From Promicromonospora panici (GTDB lineage: Bacteria > Actinomycetota > Actinomycetes > Actinomycetales > Cellulomonadaceae): a DNA stretch of 64,000 bases. A program made the translations under genes and the position numbers. Shown here one piece after another: positions 36,929 through 46,100 of the stretch (position 1 is its first letter; each line of letters begins with the position of its first letter). The stretch is from positions 124,001 to 188,000 of the forward strand of contig NZ_UWYY01000009.1 of assembly GCF_900608595.1 (NCBI RefSeq). The letters are read 5' to 3'. The notes under the pieces are model-generated. The model was not told the origin of the DNA. It was given only the letters and a program-made list of their open reading frames with translations, and searched no databases.

Positions 36929-37333
36929 TCAGTCGGTGATCGCGAGCGCGTCGATCTCCACCAGCATCGCCTCGTGCGGCAGACCGACGAACACCGTGGT
37001 GCGGCTCGGCAGCACGCCGCCCGGGCAGTGCTTCGTCACGAACTCGCCGTAGGCCTCGTTCATGGCCGCGAAGTCCTCACGCTTCGTGAGATAGACCCGC
37101 AGCATCACGACGTCGTCGAACGTCGCGCCGCTCGCCTCCACGATCGCGCGCACGTTCTCGAGCGTCCGGGTCGTCTGCGCGCCGACGTCGCCGGCGTGCA
37201 CGTACGTGTTCGTCGCCGGGTCCATGGGGCCCTGCCCCGAGACCTGCACGAACGGCCCCTTGCGCACGCCCTGGTGGAACGTGTGGGCCGGCGCGGGGGC
37301 GTCCGGGGTCGAGAGGACGGACTTCGCGGTCAT
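36929..37333 (-). CDS. ridA: RidA family enamine/imine deaminase
   Basis: A 134-residue protein with FVQVSGQGPMDPATNTYVHAGDVGAQTTRTLENVRAIVEASG, MLRVYLTKREDF and a C-terminal PSRTTVFVGLPHEAMLVEIDALA, typical of the YjgF/YER057c/UK114 group. The Arg of PSRTTV corresponds to the catalytic Arg of RidA. AAGGAGATATCG precedes the ATG. It lies next to a PLP amino-acid dehydratase-like gene, whose reactive enamine product is the kind RidA hydrolyses. Confidence 0.92.
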   Translation of the reverse strand: MTAKSVLSTPDAPAPAHTFHQGVRKGPFVQVSGQGPMDPATNTYVHAGDVGAQTTRTLENVRAIVEASGATFDDVVMLRVYLTKREDFAAMNEAYGEFVTKHCPGGVLPSRTTVFVGLPHEAMLVEIDALAITD

Positions 37334-37376
37334 CGATATCTCCTTGGTCGGGTCGTGCGATGGGCCGGGTACGGGT

Positions 37377-38624
37377 TCAGAAGTCGAGGGTGACCTGCTC
37401 GACGACGTCGTCGCCGCGGGTCACCAGGGCGGTGCGGTACTTGTCGAGGGTGGTGCACGGGTGCGAGATCCCGAACCCGATGACGTCGCCCGGCCGCAGC
37501 ACGCCGTCGGCGGCGGAATCCAGCGCGAGGTAGGCGTGCTGGTCGTTGAGCGCCGTCACCCGCACGCCGGTCAGGGTGCGCGGCTCACCCAGCCGCCCGG
37601 CGGCGTCGGGCGTGCGCGCGACGAGCGGCGTCGGCAGGTCGATGTCGAACGACACGTCCCGGCGGCCCAGACCGCAGATGACCAGCCCGGGCTCGGGGGC
37701 GGACAGCACCGCGGCCCAGACCGTGATCGCGGGCCGGAGCCGCTCGGTGCCGAGGCGCGTCCACGGGTCGACGCGCACGTAGTGGCCGTGGTCGTGCGTC
37801 ACGTAGGCACCGGACCGCAGCACCACACGGGTCGGCACGTCCTCGCCCGCCGCGTCCCGGACCGGCACGGGGAGGCGCCGCGCCACGACATCGGCGAAGG
37901 TGCTGCCGCCCGCGCTCAGGACCACGGGTCCGTCCACGAGGTCCGCGACCCCGGCGCCCGCCTCGCGCAGCTCGTCGCACCATCGCCCGACGGCGGCCAG
38001 CTCCTCGTCGCTGGTGCCGCTCGCCACCGGACCCTCGTAGCCGGCGATGCCGACCAGCCGGAGCCCGGCGTCATGCACCAGCCCGGCGAGCGTGACGGCG
38101 TCGGACACGCCGCGCACACCGGTGCGGCCACCGGGGACACCCAGCTCCACGAGCACGCCCAGGCGGGCGACGGTCTCCGGCGCGGCGCCGGCGAAGCCCC
38201 CGGCGAGCAGCTCGACGCCCCACGTGGAGTCCACGTACACCCATACCTCGTCGGCGAGCCTGTTCGCGGCCTCGCCGGCGGTGCCTTCAGCGATGCCGTC
38301 GGTGAGGGCCGAACGCAGCCAGGCGACGTCGCGCGGGTCGACGAGCTCGTTCGCGAGGAAGGCGCGGCGTCCCGAACCCGGGACGCCCCAGCCGAGCGCG
38401 GTCCGGAGCTGTGCGGGGGTGGCCACGGTCGCGCCCCACACCCCGGTGGCGGACTGCCGCTCCCAGACCTCGCGGGACATGTGCGTCTTCACGTGCGGCG
38501 CATGCTCGACGCCGGCACCGGCGAACGCGCCCGCCACGGTCGCGATGTTGTGGTCCAGGGCCGCCTCGTCGAGCGTCAGGAGGGGCCAGGTGAACGTGGG
38601 ATCGTCGATGCGCAACACACCCAC
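37377..38624 (-). CDS. PLP-dependent D-serine dehydratase/D-threonine aldolase-like enzyme
   Basis: A 415-residue protein of the alanine-racemase-N fold. PLP Lys46 lies in HAPHVKTHMS. The C-terminal D-serine-dehydratase-like domain has GISHPCTTLDKY, whose His388 and Cys390 match the zinc ligands of that family. It probably deaminates or cleaves a D-amino acid. The substrate is not evident. The GTG at 38624 lacks a clear upstream signal; GTG 38618 is possible. It is followed by ridA 43 nt downstream. Confidence 0.85.
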   Translation of the reverse strand: MGVLRIDDPTFTWPLLTLDEAALDHNIATVAGAFAGAGVEHAPHVKTHMSREVWERQSATGVWGATVATPAQLRTALGWGVPGSGRRAFLANELVDPRDVAWLRSALTDGIAEGTAGEAANRLADEVWVYVDSTWGVELLAGGFAGAAPETVARLGVLVELGVPGGRTGVRGVSDAVTLAGLVHDAGLRLVGIAGYEGPVASGTSDEELAAVGRWCDELREAGAGVADLVDGPVVLSAGGSTFADVVARRLPVPVRDAAGEDVPTRVVLRSGAYVTHDHGHYVRVDPWTRLGTERLRPAITVWAAVLSAPEPGLVICGLGRRDVSFDIDLPTPLVARTPDAAGRLGEPRTLTGVRVTALNDQHAYLALDSAADGVLRPGDVIGFGISHPCTTLDKYRTALVTRGDDVVEQVTLDF

Positions 38625-38675
38625 ATCCTGCCGTGCGACCTGACCCCCGAGCCAACCGGCCGGCGCTCGTCGAGG

Positions 38676-40532
38676 TCACCCCGGGTCCGGCTGCGCCGGA
38701 TGGTCCTGCTCCGGGAGGTTCTCGACGCCGCCGTCCTCGCGCCAGCCGCCGAGCCCCGCCCAGCCGCCGACGGCGGTCTCCGCCGCCAGGTCGCGCGGGT
38801 GGCCCTGGACGCCGGGCCGGGTCTGCCACGGGTGGGGCCCCGCGACCGGTCGGTACTCGACGCCGTACGCGTCCAGGCGCGGCAGGTGGCGCCGTTCCAG
38901 GCGCTCCAGGAACTCCTTCGACGCCGCTGAGCCCGGCTCCCGGTCGGCCCGGGGCGACCACACCACCTCGGCGAACGCCGCGAGCCGCGGATAGGTCGCG
39001 TAGTCGACGCGCCGCGCGCCGTCCAGATGCTCCGACCAGACCTGAGCCTGCGCCCCCAACAACCGCCCCACCGTCCGTTGAGTGCTGGATTTTCGCCCCG
39101 TCCGTGGGCCTTGGACGGGCGAAAATCCGGCACTCAGCGGGGCGGGGAGGGGGTCGAAAGCGTAGACGTCCTCGATCGTGCGGAGGAAGCCCACCGGGAT
39201 CGGCTCCAGCGGGTGATCGCTCGCGCGATGGTCCAGGTAGACGGCCTGTTCGGGCGCCATGACCACGTCGTATCCTGCCTCGAGCGCGGCCGCGCCCTGG
39301 GCGTAGCCACGCCAGGACGTCACGATCACGTCGCGCGGCAGCATCGGCGACATCGCCTCGTCCCAGACGACGGCGCGACGGCCGGCCGCCGACACGTGCT
39401 CGGCCAGGCGGGCGATGAACCAGCCGTGCAGCTGTGTGACGTCGGGTGCGCCGTCGGGCGCGAGCAGGCCCAGCGCCCTGGCACGCTCGACGATCCGGGG
39501 CGACTCACGCCAGAGCGTGGGCGGTACCTCGTCGCCGCCGAGGCCGATCCACGGGGTGTCGAAGACGTCGAGCACTTCGTCCAGCACGTGCCGGAAGAAC
39601 GCGAGCGAGCCCTCGGACGGGTCGAGCACGTCCTGGCTGATGCCCCACGTGGTGCGGACGCTCTGGCGGTCCTTGCGCGTGCCGAGCTCCGGGTAGGCGG
39701 CGACGGCGGCCTCGACGTGACCCGGCACGTCGATCTCCGGAACCACGGTGACGCCCCGGTCGCGGGCGTAGGCGACGATCTCGCGCAGGTCGTCCTGCGT
39801 GTAGAAGCCGCCGTGCGGACGACCGTCGCCCGAGCCGGTGCGCCACGTGCCGACGGTGGACTCGCGACGCCAGGCGCCGGTCCGCGTCAGCTCCGGGTAA
39901 CGGTGGACCTGCATCCGCCAGCCCTGGTCGTCGGTGAGGTGGAGCTGCAGCACGTTCAGCCGGTGGGCGGCGGCGAGGTCGATGAACCGGAGCACGTCGT
40001 GCTTGGGCAGGAAGTGCCGGGCGACGTCGAGCAGCACCCCCCGCCACTCGAAACGCGGGTGGTCCTCGATGCGCACCGCCGGGAGCTCGAGCGGCGCGAT
40101 GCCACTGCCGCTGTAGGCCGCGGCCGCGCGCCGGTAGGCCGCCGGGCCGGCGAGCTGGCGCAGGGTCTGGGCGGCGGCGTGCGCGCCGGCGAGGTCCGCG
40201 GCGTCGACCCGAACCGAGCCGGCCACCGAGCCGACGGCCTCCGGACGGCCCGCCGTGGGGCGCACCTCGAGGCGGTATCCGCCGGCGGGCAGATCTGGAG
40301 CGAGGGCGAAGTCGACGTGCTGTCCCGTCGAACGGTCGGAGCCGCGATCGGTCCCCGAGGGAACCAGGTCGAGGCCGAAGGCCTCCTCCGTGACATGGCG
40401 CCACCAGCGCGCGGCGGGACGCAGCACGGGGTCGGTCCCGACCCGCGCGCCGTCCTCGAGCAGCATCGAACCGCCCGGTACCTGCGCCGACGCAGGCTCC
40501 GGAACGAGGCCAGGGTCTCCGGGGTGTTGCAC
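38676..40532 (-). CDS. GH20 beta-N-acetylhexosaminidase with a palindromic insert
   Basis: A 618-residue enzyme releasing terminal GlcNAc. A GH20b-like N-terminal domain (to about 150) is followed by the TIM barrel: FEWRGVLLDVARHFLP, LQLHLTDDQGWRMQVHRYPEL, VVPEIDVPGH and catalytic Asp334-Glu335 in GGDEVPP, then LLGAQAQVWSEHL. No signal peptide is seen, so it may be cytoplasmic. Residues about 465-486, before LLGAQAQVW, are encoded by a 66-nt palindrome (39075-39140). GTG 40532 is chosen because TAGGGT lies 7 nt upstream; GTG 40541 is the alternative. Confidence 0.9.
   Translation of the reverse strand: MQHPGDPGLVPEPASAQVPGGSMLLEDGARVGTDPVLRPAARWWRHVTEEAFGLDLVPSGTDRGSDRSTGQHVDFALAPDLPAGGYRLEVRPTAGRPEAVGSVAGSVRVDAADLAGAHAAAQTLRQLAGPAAYRRAAAAYSGSGIAPLELPAVRIEDHPRFEWRGVLLDVARHFLPKHDVLRFIDLAAAHRLNVLQLHLTDDQGWRMQVHRYPELTRTGAWRRESTVGTWRTGSGDGRPHGGFYTQDDLREIVAYARDRGVTVVPEIDVPGHVEAAVAAYPELGTRKDRQSVRTTWGISQDVLDPSEGSLAFFRHVLDEVLDVFDTPWIGLGGDEVPPTLWRESPRIVERARALGLLAPDGAPDVTQLHGWFIARLAEHVSAAGRRAVVWDEAMSPMLPRDVIVTSWRGYAQGAAALEAGYDVVMAPEQAVYLDHRASDHPLEPIPVGFLRTIEDVYAFDPLPAPLSAGFSPVQGPRTGRKSSTQRTVGRLLGAQAQVWSEHLDGARRVDYATYPRLAAFAEVVWSPRADREPGSAASKEFLERLERRHLPRLDAYGVEYRPVAGPHPWQTRPGVQGHPRDLAAETAVGGWAGLGGWREDGGVENLPEQDHPAQPDPG
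39075..39140. repeat. palindromic element inside the GH20 reading frame
   Basis: Arms of 29 and 28 nt (39075-39103 and 39113-39140; core GAGTGCTGGATTTTCGCCC) are complementary except for two T/G pairs and one extra C. The loop is 9 nt. The element is 66 nt, exactly 22 codons, so the GH20 frame stays open. Elsewhere in the window such palindromes lie only between genes. Confidence 0.85.
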
Positions 40533-40590
40533 GGGCGTCACCCTAGCGTGGTGGTCTGTTCGGACGCCGATGTTCGGCGTGGTTGCGCGA

Positions 40591-40620
40591 GAGCGCGCGA
40601 TCCTCGAGGACCGCGCGCTC
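40591..40620. terminator. hairpin terminator after the hydrolase remnant
   Basis: GAGCGCGCG (40591-40599) pairs with CGCGCGCTC (40612-40620); the interior TCCTCGAGGA is also self-complementary. It lies just after the stop of the broken hydrolase gene, read on the minus strand, and before the GH20 start. Confidence 0.6.
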
Positions 40621-40639
40621 CCCCGCCACCCGGGATCCG

Positions 40640-40871
40640 TCAGGCCGCCCGGCAGGACACGTCCCGCGCAGGCATCGCGCCGTCGACCAGGTAGGTCGTC
40701 GCGACATTCAGGGCGCAGGATCAGCACGTTGCGCGGCCCCTCGTCGGCAATCTGCACCAGCGGCTCGAAAGTCTGCTCGGCCCCCTGGGCGAACCTACGG
40801 AGGCCCTCCGCGCACTGCTCGGCCGCGGCCTCGACGACCTTCGCCCGCAGGGCCACGCTCCGGCCTCGCAC
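40640..40871 (-). pseudogene. remnant of an alpha/beta hydrolase (TAP-like C-terminal domain)
   Basis: One minus-strand frame reads TFEPLVQIADEGPRNVLIL, then a shifted frame begins CALNVATTYLVDGAMPARDVSC and ends at a TGA (40640-40642). These pieces match the beginning and end of the C-terminal domain of secreted tripeptidyl-aminopeptidase-like hydrolases; the intervening part (QNLRDPATP to the catalytic His) is missing and the frame changes. No upstream catalytic domain is visible up to prpE (41061). I infer a deletion plus frameshift. The rest of the 528-nt space holds only a terminator and no other gene. Confidence 0.55.
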
Positions 40872-41060
40872 TCGTCGCGGCTGGACGCGCTGCCGCCCGC
40901 CCCCGGATGCGCCGTGCCGCGGCGGGCGGTTCGGGAGCGGAAAGGGGGAACTGAAGTGGATTCGCTTCGTGTATCCACCCTCCGACGGCGCACACGCGGC
41001 GGGCAGTGCCGCCGATCACCACCTTGCCTGGAGAAACACCCGGTCGATGCATGACATGTG

Positions 41061-42941
41061 TCAGTCCCGCCGCAGCACCGGCTCCAGAGCGGTCAGCACC
41101 GCCGGGTCCTCGATCGTCGACGGCACGGCAGGATGCTCGCCGTCGGCCAGCTGACGCATGGTGCGCCGCAGGATCTTGCCCGAGCGGGTCTTCGGCAGCC
41201 CGGCGACGATCTCGACGTCCTTGAACGCGGCGACCGGCCCGATCTGGTCGCGCACGGCGGCGACGAGCTCCGCCGCCACCCCCTCGGGGTCGGCCCCCGC
41301 CTTGAGCACCACGAGCCCGCGCGGCACCTGCCCCTTGAGGGGGTCGGCGGCGCCGATCACCGCGCACTCCGCCACCGCGGGATGCGCCGCGAGCACCCCC
41401 TCGATCGCCCCGGTCGACAGGCGGTGCCCGGCGACGTTGATGACGTCGTCGGTGCGGCCCATGACATAGACGTACCCGTCTTCGTCGATGTAGCCGCCGT
41501 CGCCCGACAGGTAGTAGCCGTCGTACGCCGCAAGATACGACGACACGTACCGCTCGTCGTCGCGCCACAGCGTCTGCAGGGTCCCGGGCGGCAGCGGCAG
41601 CTTGATCGCGAGGCTGCCCTCCTGCCCGGGCCCGGCTACCGTGCCGTCGGGCAGCAGCACCTGCACATCGAAGCCCGGCACGGGGACCGACGGTGACCCG
41701 GGCCGCGTCGGCATGAGGTCGAGCCCGCGCAGGTTCGCGACGACGGCCCAGCCGGTCTCGGTCTGCCACCAGTGGTCGATGACGGGCACCCTGAGGATGC
41801 TTCCCGCCCACTCGTACGTGCCGGGGTCGAGCCGCTCCCCCGCGAGGAACAGGTGCCGCAACGACGAGGTGTCGTGCCCTGCCACGAGGATCCCTTCCGG
41901 ATCCTCCTTCTTGATCGCCCGGATCGCGGTCGGCGCGGTGAACAGGGCTTCGACGCCGTGCTCGGCGACGACCCGCCAGAACGCCCCGGCGTCGGGCGTA
42001 CCGACGGGCTTGCCCTCGTACAGCACGGTCGTGGCGCCTGCGATCAGCGGCCCGTAGACGATGTAGGAGTGGCCGACCACCCAGCCGACGTCGGACGCCG
42101 TCCACCAGACCTGGCCTGCGTCGATGTCGTAGATCTTGCGCATGGACCAGGCCAGGGCGACGGCGTGGCCGCCGTTGTCGCGCAGGATCCCCTTGGGCTT
42201 CCCCGTGGTCCCCGACGTGTACAGGATGTAGAGCGGGTCGGTCGCCGCGACGTCGGCACAGGGAGCCGGATTGGTCCGCCCGGCATGCATGGCGGTGGCC
42301 CAGTCCAGGTCCCGGCCCTCGACGAGCGTCGCCGCCGCCTGCGGCCGCTGGAGCACCACGCACGACGACGGTTCGTGGTCGGCCAGCTCCAGCGCCCGGT
42401 CGAGCAGCGGTTTGTACTCCACCACCCGGCTGGGCTCGATCCCGCACGACGCCGAGACCACTACCTTCGGCTGCGCGTCGTCGATCCGGACCGCCAGCTC
42501 GTTCGCGGCGAACCCACCGAACACCACCGAGTGCACGGCCCCCAGGCGGGCACACGCGAGCATCGCGATGACGGCCTCGGGCACCATGGGCATGTAGATC
42601 ACCACGCGGTCGCCCTGCCCGACCCCGAGGTCGCGCAGGGCGCCGGCGAACGCCGCGACGTCCTGCAGCAGCGTGGCGTAGGTGATGGTCCTGGAGGTGC
42701 CGGTGACGGGGCTGTCGTAGATCAGCGCCGCCTGGTCCCCACGGCCCGCGATCACGTGCCGGTCCAGCGCGTTGTAGCAGGTGTTCAGTCTGCCGTCGGG
42801 GAACCAGCGGTAGAACGGCGGGCTGTCGGCGTCGAGCACGCGGGTGGGCTTGCGGAACCAGGAGATCAGACCCGCCTGCTCACCCCAGAATCCCTCGGGA
42901 TCGTCGAGGCTGCGCCGGTAGACGTCCGCGTAGTCGGCCAT
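41061..42941 (-). CDS. prpE: propionyl-CoA synthetase (acyl-CoA synthetase, PrpE type)
   Basis: A 626-residue AMP-forming ligase. It has the propionyl-type N-terminus (DPEGFWGEQAGLISWFRKPTRVLD, WFPDGRLNTCYNALDRHV), the P-loop YILYTSGTTGKPKG, VIDHWWQTETGW, YYLSGDGGYIDEDGYVYVMGRTDDVINVAGHR and the C-terminal acetylatable Lys region KTRSGKILRR. Propionate rather than acetate is inferred from overall pattern. AAGGGC precedes the ATG. It may activate acids brought in by the symporters encoded earlier. Confidence 0.88.
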   Translation of the reverse strand: MADYADVYRRSLDDPEGFWGEQAGLISWFRKPTRVLDADSPPFYRWFPDGRLNTCYNALDRHVIAGRGDQAALIYDSPVTGTSRTITYATLLQDVAAFAGALRDLGVGQGDRVVIYMPMVPEAVIAMLACARLGAVHSVVFGGFAANELAVRIDDAQPKVVVSASCGIEPSRVVEYKPLLDRALELADHEPSSCVVLQRPQAAATLVEGRDLDWATAMHAGRTNPAPCADVAATDPLYILYTSGTTGKPKGILRDNGGHAVALAWSMRKIYDIDAGQVWWTASDVGWVVGHSYIVYGPLIAGATTVLYEGKPVGTPDAGAFWRVVAEHGVEALFTAPTAIRAIKKEDPEGILVAGHDTSSLRHLFLAGERLDPGTYEWAGSILRVPVIDHWWQTETGWAVVANLRGLDLMPTRPGSPSVPVPGFDVQVLLPDGTVAGPGQEGSLAIKLPLPPGTLQTLWRDDERYVSSYLAAYDGYYLSGDGGYIDEDGYVYVMGRTDDVINVAGHRLSTGAIEGVLAAHPAVAECAVIGAADPLKGQVPRGLVVLKAGADPEGVAAELVAAVRDQIGPVAAFKDVEIVAGLPKTRSGKILRRTMRQLADGEHPAVPSTIEDPAVLTALEPVLRRD

Positions 42942-43033
42942 GTGATGCCCTTCCGCTCCGGCGCGCGAACCCCGGTGTCCGCGCCGCTGCCAGTGTGCCC
43001 TGGCCAGGTCCCGACGTCGAGCGGCCTGCGCGC

Positions 43034-43094
43034 GAGAACCTCCGGGCTTCGCGGGTGCTGCGCTAGACAGCTCCACGCTCGCCCGGAGGTCCTC
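43034..43094. terminator. 61-nt hairpin after the subtilase gene
   Basis: GAGAACCTCCGGGC (43034-43047) pairs with GCCCGGAGGTCCTC (43081-43094), 13 of 14 positions, with a 33-nt interior. It lies 24 nt beyond the stop of the minus-strand protease gene and is its probable terminator. Confidence 0.6.
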
Positions 43095-43118
43095 TCCTCA
43101 GCTCGTCGCCGACCGCCG

Positions 43119-46100
43119 CTACTCGAACCGAACCCGCGCGGTGTCACGGGCGGTCTCCACGCCCCCGTCAACCTGCCGGACCACCACGGTCTTGGGACCG
43201 CTGGTCGCGAACTGTGCCGTGTCGAACACGAAGGACCAGTCGGCGAAGCCGAGGGTCGGCCGCCAAGCGGTCCCGACGACGGGCGCGTTCCGGTCGACGA
43301 TCTGCCACTGCACCTCAGCGTTCGGCGAGACGGTGAACCGGCTGGCCGACGCCTCCGATACCGTCCCGTCGACCCGCGCCCGAGCGTAGATGACGTGCTC
43401 GCCGACGGGCAGTGTGCCGATCTCGACGCTCCAGGTACCGGTGCCCTCGTCGAGGACCGCGGTCCGTGGCTCGGCGAAGGACACGTCGTCCACCGACACC
43501 TGCACCCGCCGCGTGACCGGATGGTCCCCGGCCCCGGTCGGGTCGCTGCCAGGGTCGGGGAACGCGTACGAGCCACCTGCTGTGATCGTCTCGGACTCGC
43601 CGAGCTCCGAGCCGTCGCCCGGAGACGTGATGCTCGCGCCGAGCTCGAACCCGGTCGACGGCAGGTCGGCGGGTGCGATGACGATCTTCGACGCATGGGC
43701 ACCCTCGAACCCGAACGCCCACGATCGGGCGCCGAGAAGCCGCACCTGGAAGGTGATCTGCTCGCCGGAGAACGCCGGACGGGACGTCGTGAAGGAGAAC
43801 TCGTGCTTCGTCCAGCACGCCTCGCCCAGCGTCGTGCAGACGGCGCCGCCGGGACCGCTCCCGTTGACGGGTGCGAGCATGCCCTCGCCTTCGCCCAGCT
43901 CCCGATCCGTGGCCATCAGCACGCCGGTGGGCTGCACCATCATGGGCGTCTCGCCGGCGATGTACAGCTCGACGTGCACGGTCGACCCGGCCGGCAGCGG
44001 CGCGTCGAGCGGAGCGTCCGATGGAAAGATGCCCAGCGGCCGGAAGGCCGCGCCTACGCTGGTGACACGGGACTCGAAGCACGGCTCCAGGTCGCCCGGG
44101 GTGTTCTCCGCCCCCAGGTACGTCTCGTTGATGGTCGCACCGCAGCCGGTGACACCAGGCTCGGCCGAGACCCGGCGGTGCAGGTAGCGGGTCAGGGGCG
44201 CAGCACTGTGCGTCCGGGGCTCGCTGCCCGGCTCGTCCGCCTCCTTCGCCTCCGCCACTTCACGCAGGACGTCGAGGGTGCCCGCGACGCTGGTCAGGTC
44301 GGCTGCCGTGAGGTCGACGCCGTCGGCGATGCTCTCGTCGTCGGCTGCTCCGTCGCCGTCACGGTCGTAGCCACCCCACAGCGTGTCGCGCACGGCACGG
44401 TCCAGGGCGAAGAACTGGTCCTCGAACGGCCGCTCCGGCAGCAGCTCTGCCCCGAGCAGGACGTCGACAGCCCGCCGGGCCGAATGGGGCGTCGCCGCAC
44501 CGTAGCCCTCGAACAGGACGTTCGACTCACCGCTGTACGGCGCAGTCAGCGGATACGGGTACGGCGAGACGGCGTTGTCCTGGTTCAGCGGGAACGCGGT
44601 CTTCAGGACGGCCTCGCGCAGCTCCGCCCGGGTCAGCTTGCCGTCGGCAAGGTAGACGCTCTCGTCTCGCGCGATGCCGGAGGCGACCACCTGGCCGGGC
44701 TTCTGCCCGGCGGCACCGTCGCCGACAGCCGCTCTGGCCTGGGTCAGTACCGAGCCGAAGACGCCGGCGGTATACGGCGTCGCCGCAGACGTGCCGCCGA
44801 AGGCGCACTGGCCGATCGTCCCGGTGCGGCACGCCGAGGGTAGGTTGCCATCGCCCCAGGCCGAGACATGCACGGGTATGCCGTCGCCGACGACAGCGCG
44901 CTGGTTGTCGCGCCGGATGGCACCCACGGTGATGTTCCAGTCCGGGCCCGTCTGGTCGGAGTGCCAGGTGTTCACCGGCACGTCGAAGGCGTTGCCCACG
45001 CCGTTCCCCGCGGCGAACAGCACGGTCTGTCCCCGCTCGGCCGCGGCCTTGGTGACCTCCTCGCCGCTGCTGACAGGACCGACCGGGGCGCCGCCGACAT
45101 AGCCGAACGAGTGCGAGGTGATGTCCACCCACGGGTAGCCGGTCGCGACGGTCTCGTCCAGCCCCTCGACAGCCACGAGCAGGCAGGTCGGGCAGTAGCC
45201 GTAACGGTTGCCGGACGACACCGACGCCGATCCGGAGCCGTGGCCGTTGTCGTCCAGGATCGGGTGCGGATCATCCGCGGACGTCGCACCGGTGGAGCCG
45301 CCCGCGTCAACGGCACCGACGATCTTCGTGCCCGGGATCCAGTAGAGGGTCGCCGGGGCGATCGTCTCGTTGCCTGCCCAGAGCGATGTGTCTTCGGCAG
45401 GCAGGTATCCCTCACCCAGCGTGACGGGGAGCGCCGCGGCGTCCTCCGGATAACCGGGGATGTACTCCGAAGGATGCCTGGTGAAGTTGTCCGTCAGGGC
45501 CAGAACGGCCGGGTCCGGATAGGTCTGCGCCGAGAACTCTTCGTGGTACGGGTTGATACCGGTGTCCGCAATGCCGATCACTGTGACCGGTACGGTCTGC
45601 GTCGCGATCACCTCCGGCGCTGCGACCAGGATGCTCGTCGTCTGCCGACGTTCCAGCCCAGCGGAGTCCGTGGCCTTGAGAGTCGCCAGGTACCGCCCCT
45701 CGGGCAGATGAACGGTCGGAGCAGGGCCCGCGGCGTCGTCGAACTCGCCGTCACCGTCCAGGTCCCATCCGATGGTCAGGGGCGCTGTCCCGCCCGTCGC
45801 CCTACCGGCGAGGGCCTGATCCGCGCCCAGCGCGAACGCGTACGGACCGCCCGCCGCAACGACAGGTCGCGGGTCGGCCTGCTGGATGCCCGTGACGACC
45901 GACGTGACGGTGTCGGTCACCGTGAGCCAGCGGTCCACGCGCAGCGTCCACGTGCCCTCGGCGGGTCCGTCCACACCGGTCGCCTCCGACGTCTGCGGTG
46001 TTCCACCGGCCGAACGTGCGGCCTCGTTGCCGTTCGGACCGATGAGGATGAGGTCGTAGTCGTTGTTCTCGTTGGTCCAGGTCACGTTCACGTCGAGGCG

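Noticed and set aside
40872..41060. Small genes between the hydrolase remnant and prpE
   Set aside because: Frames are short, Arg/Pro-rich, and lack start signals or family resemblance.
41772..44843. Very long + strand open frame of 1023 codons
   Set aside because: It is antisense to prpE and the subtilase, which carry all catalytic motifs. High GC content leaves shadow frames open.
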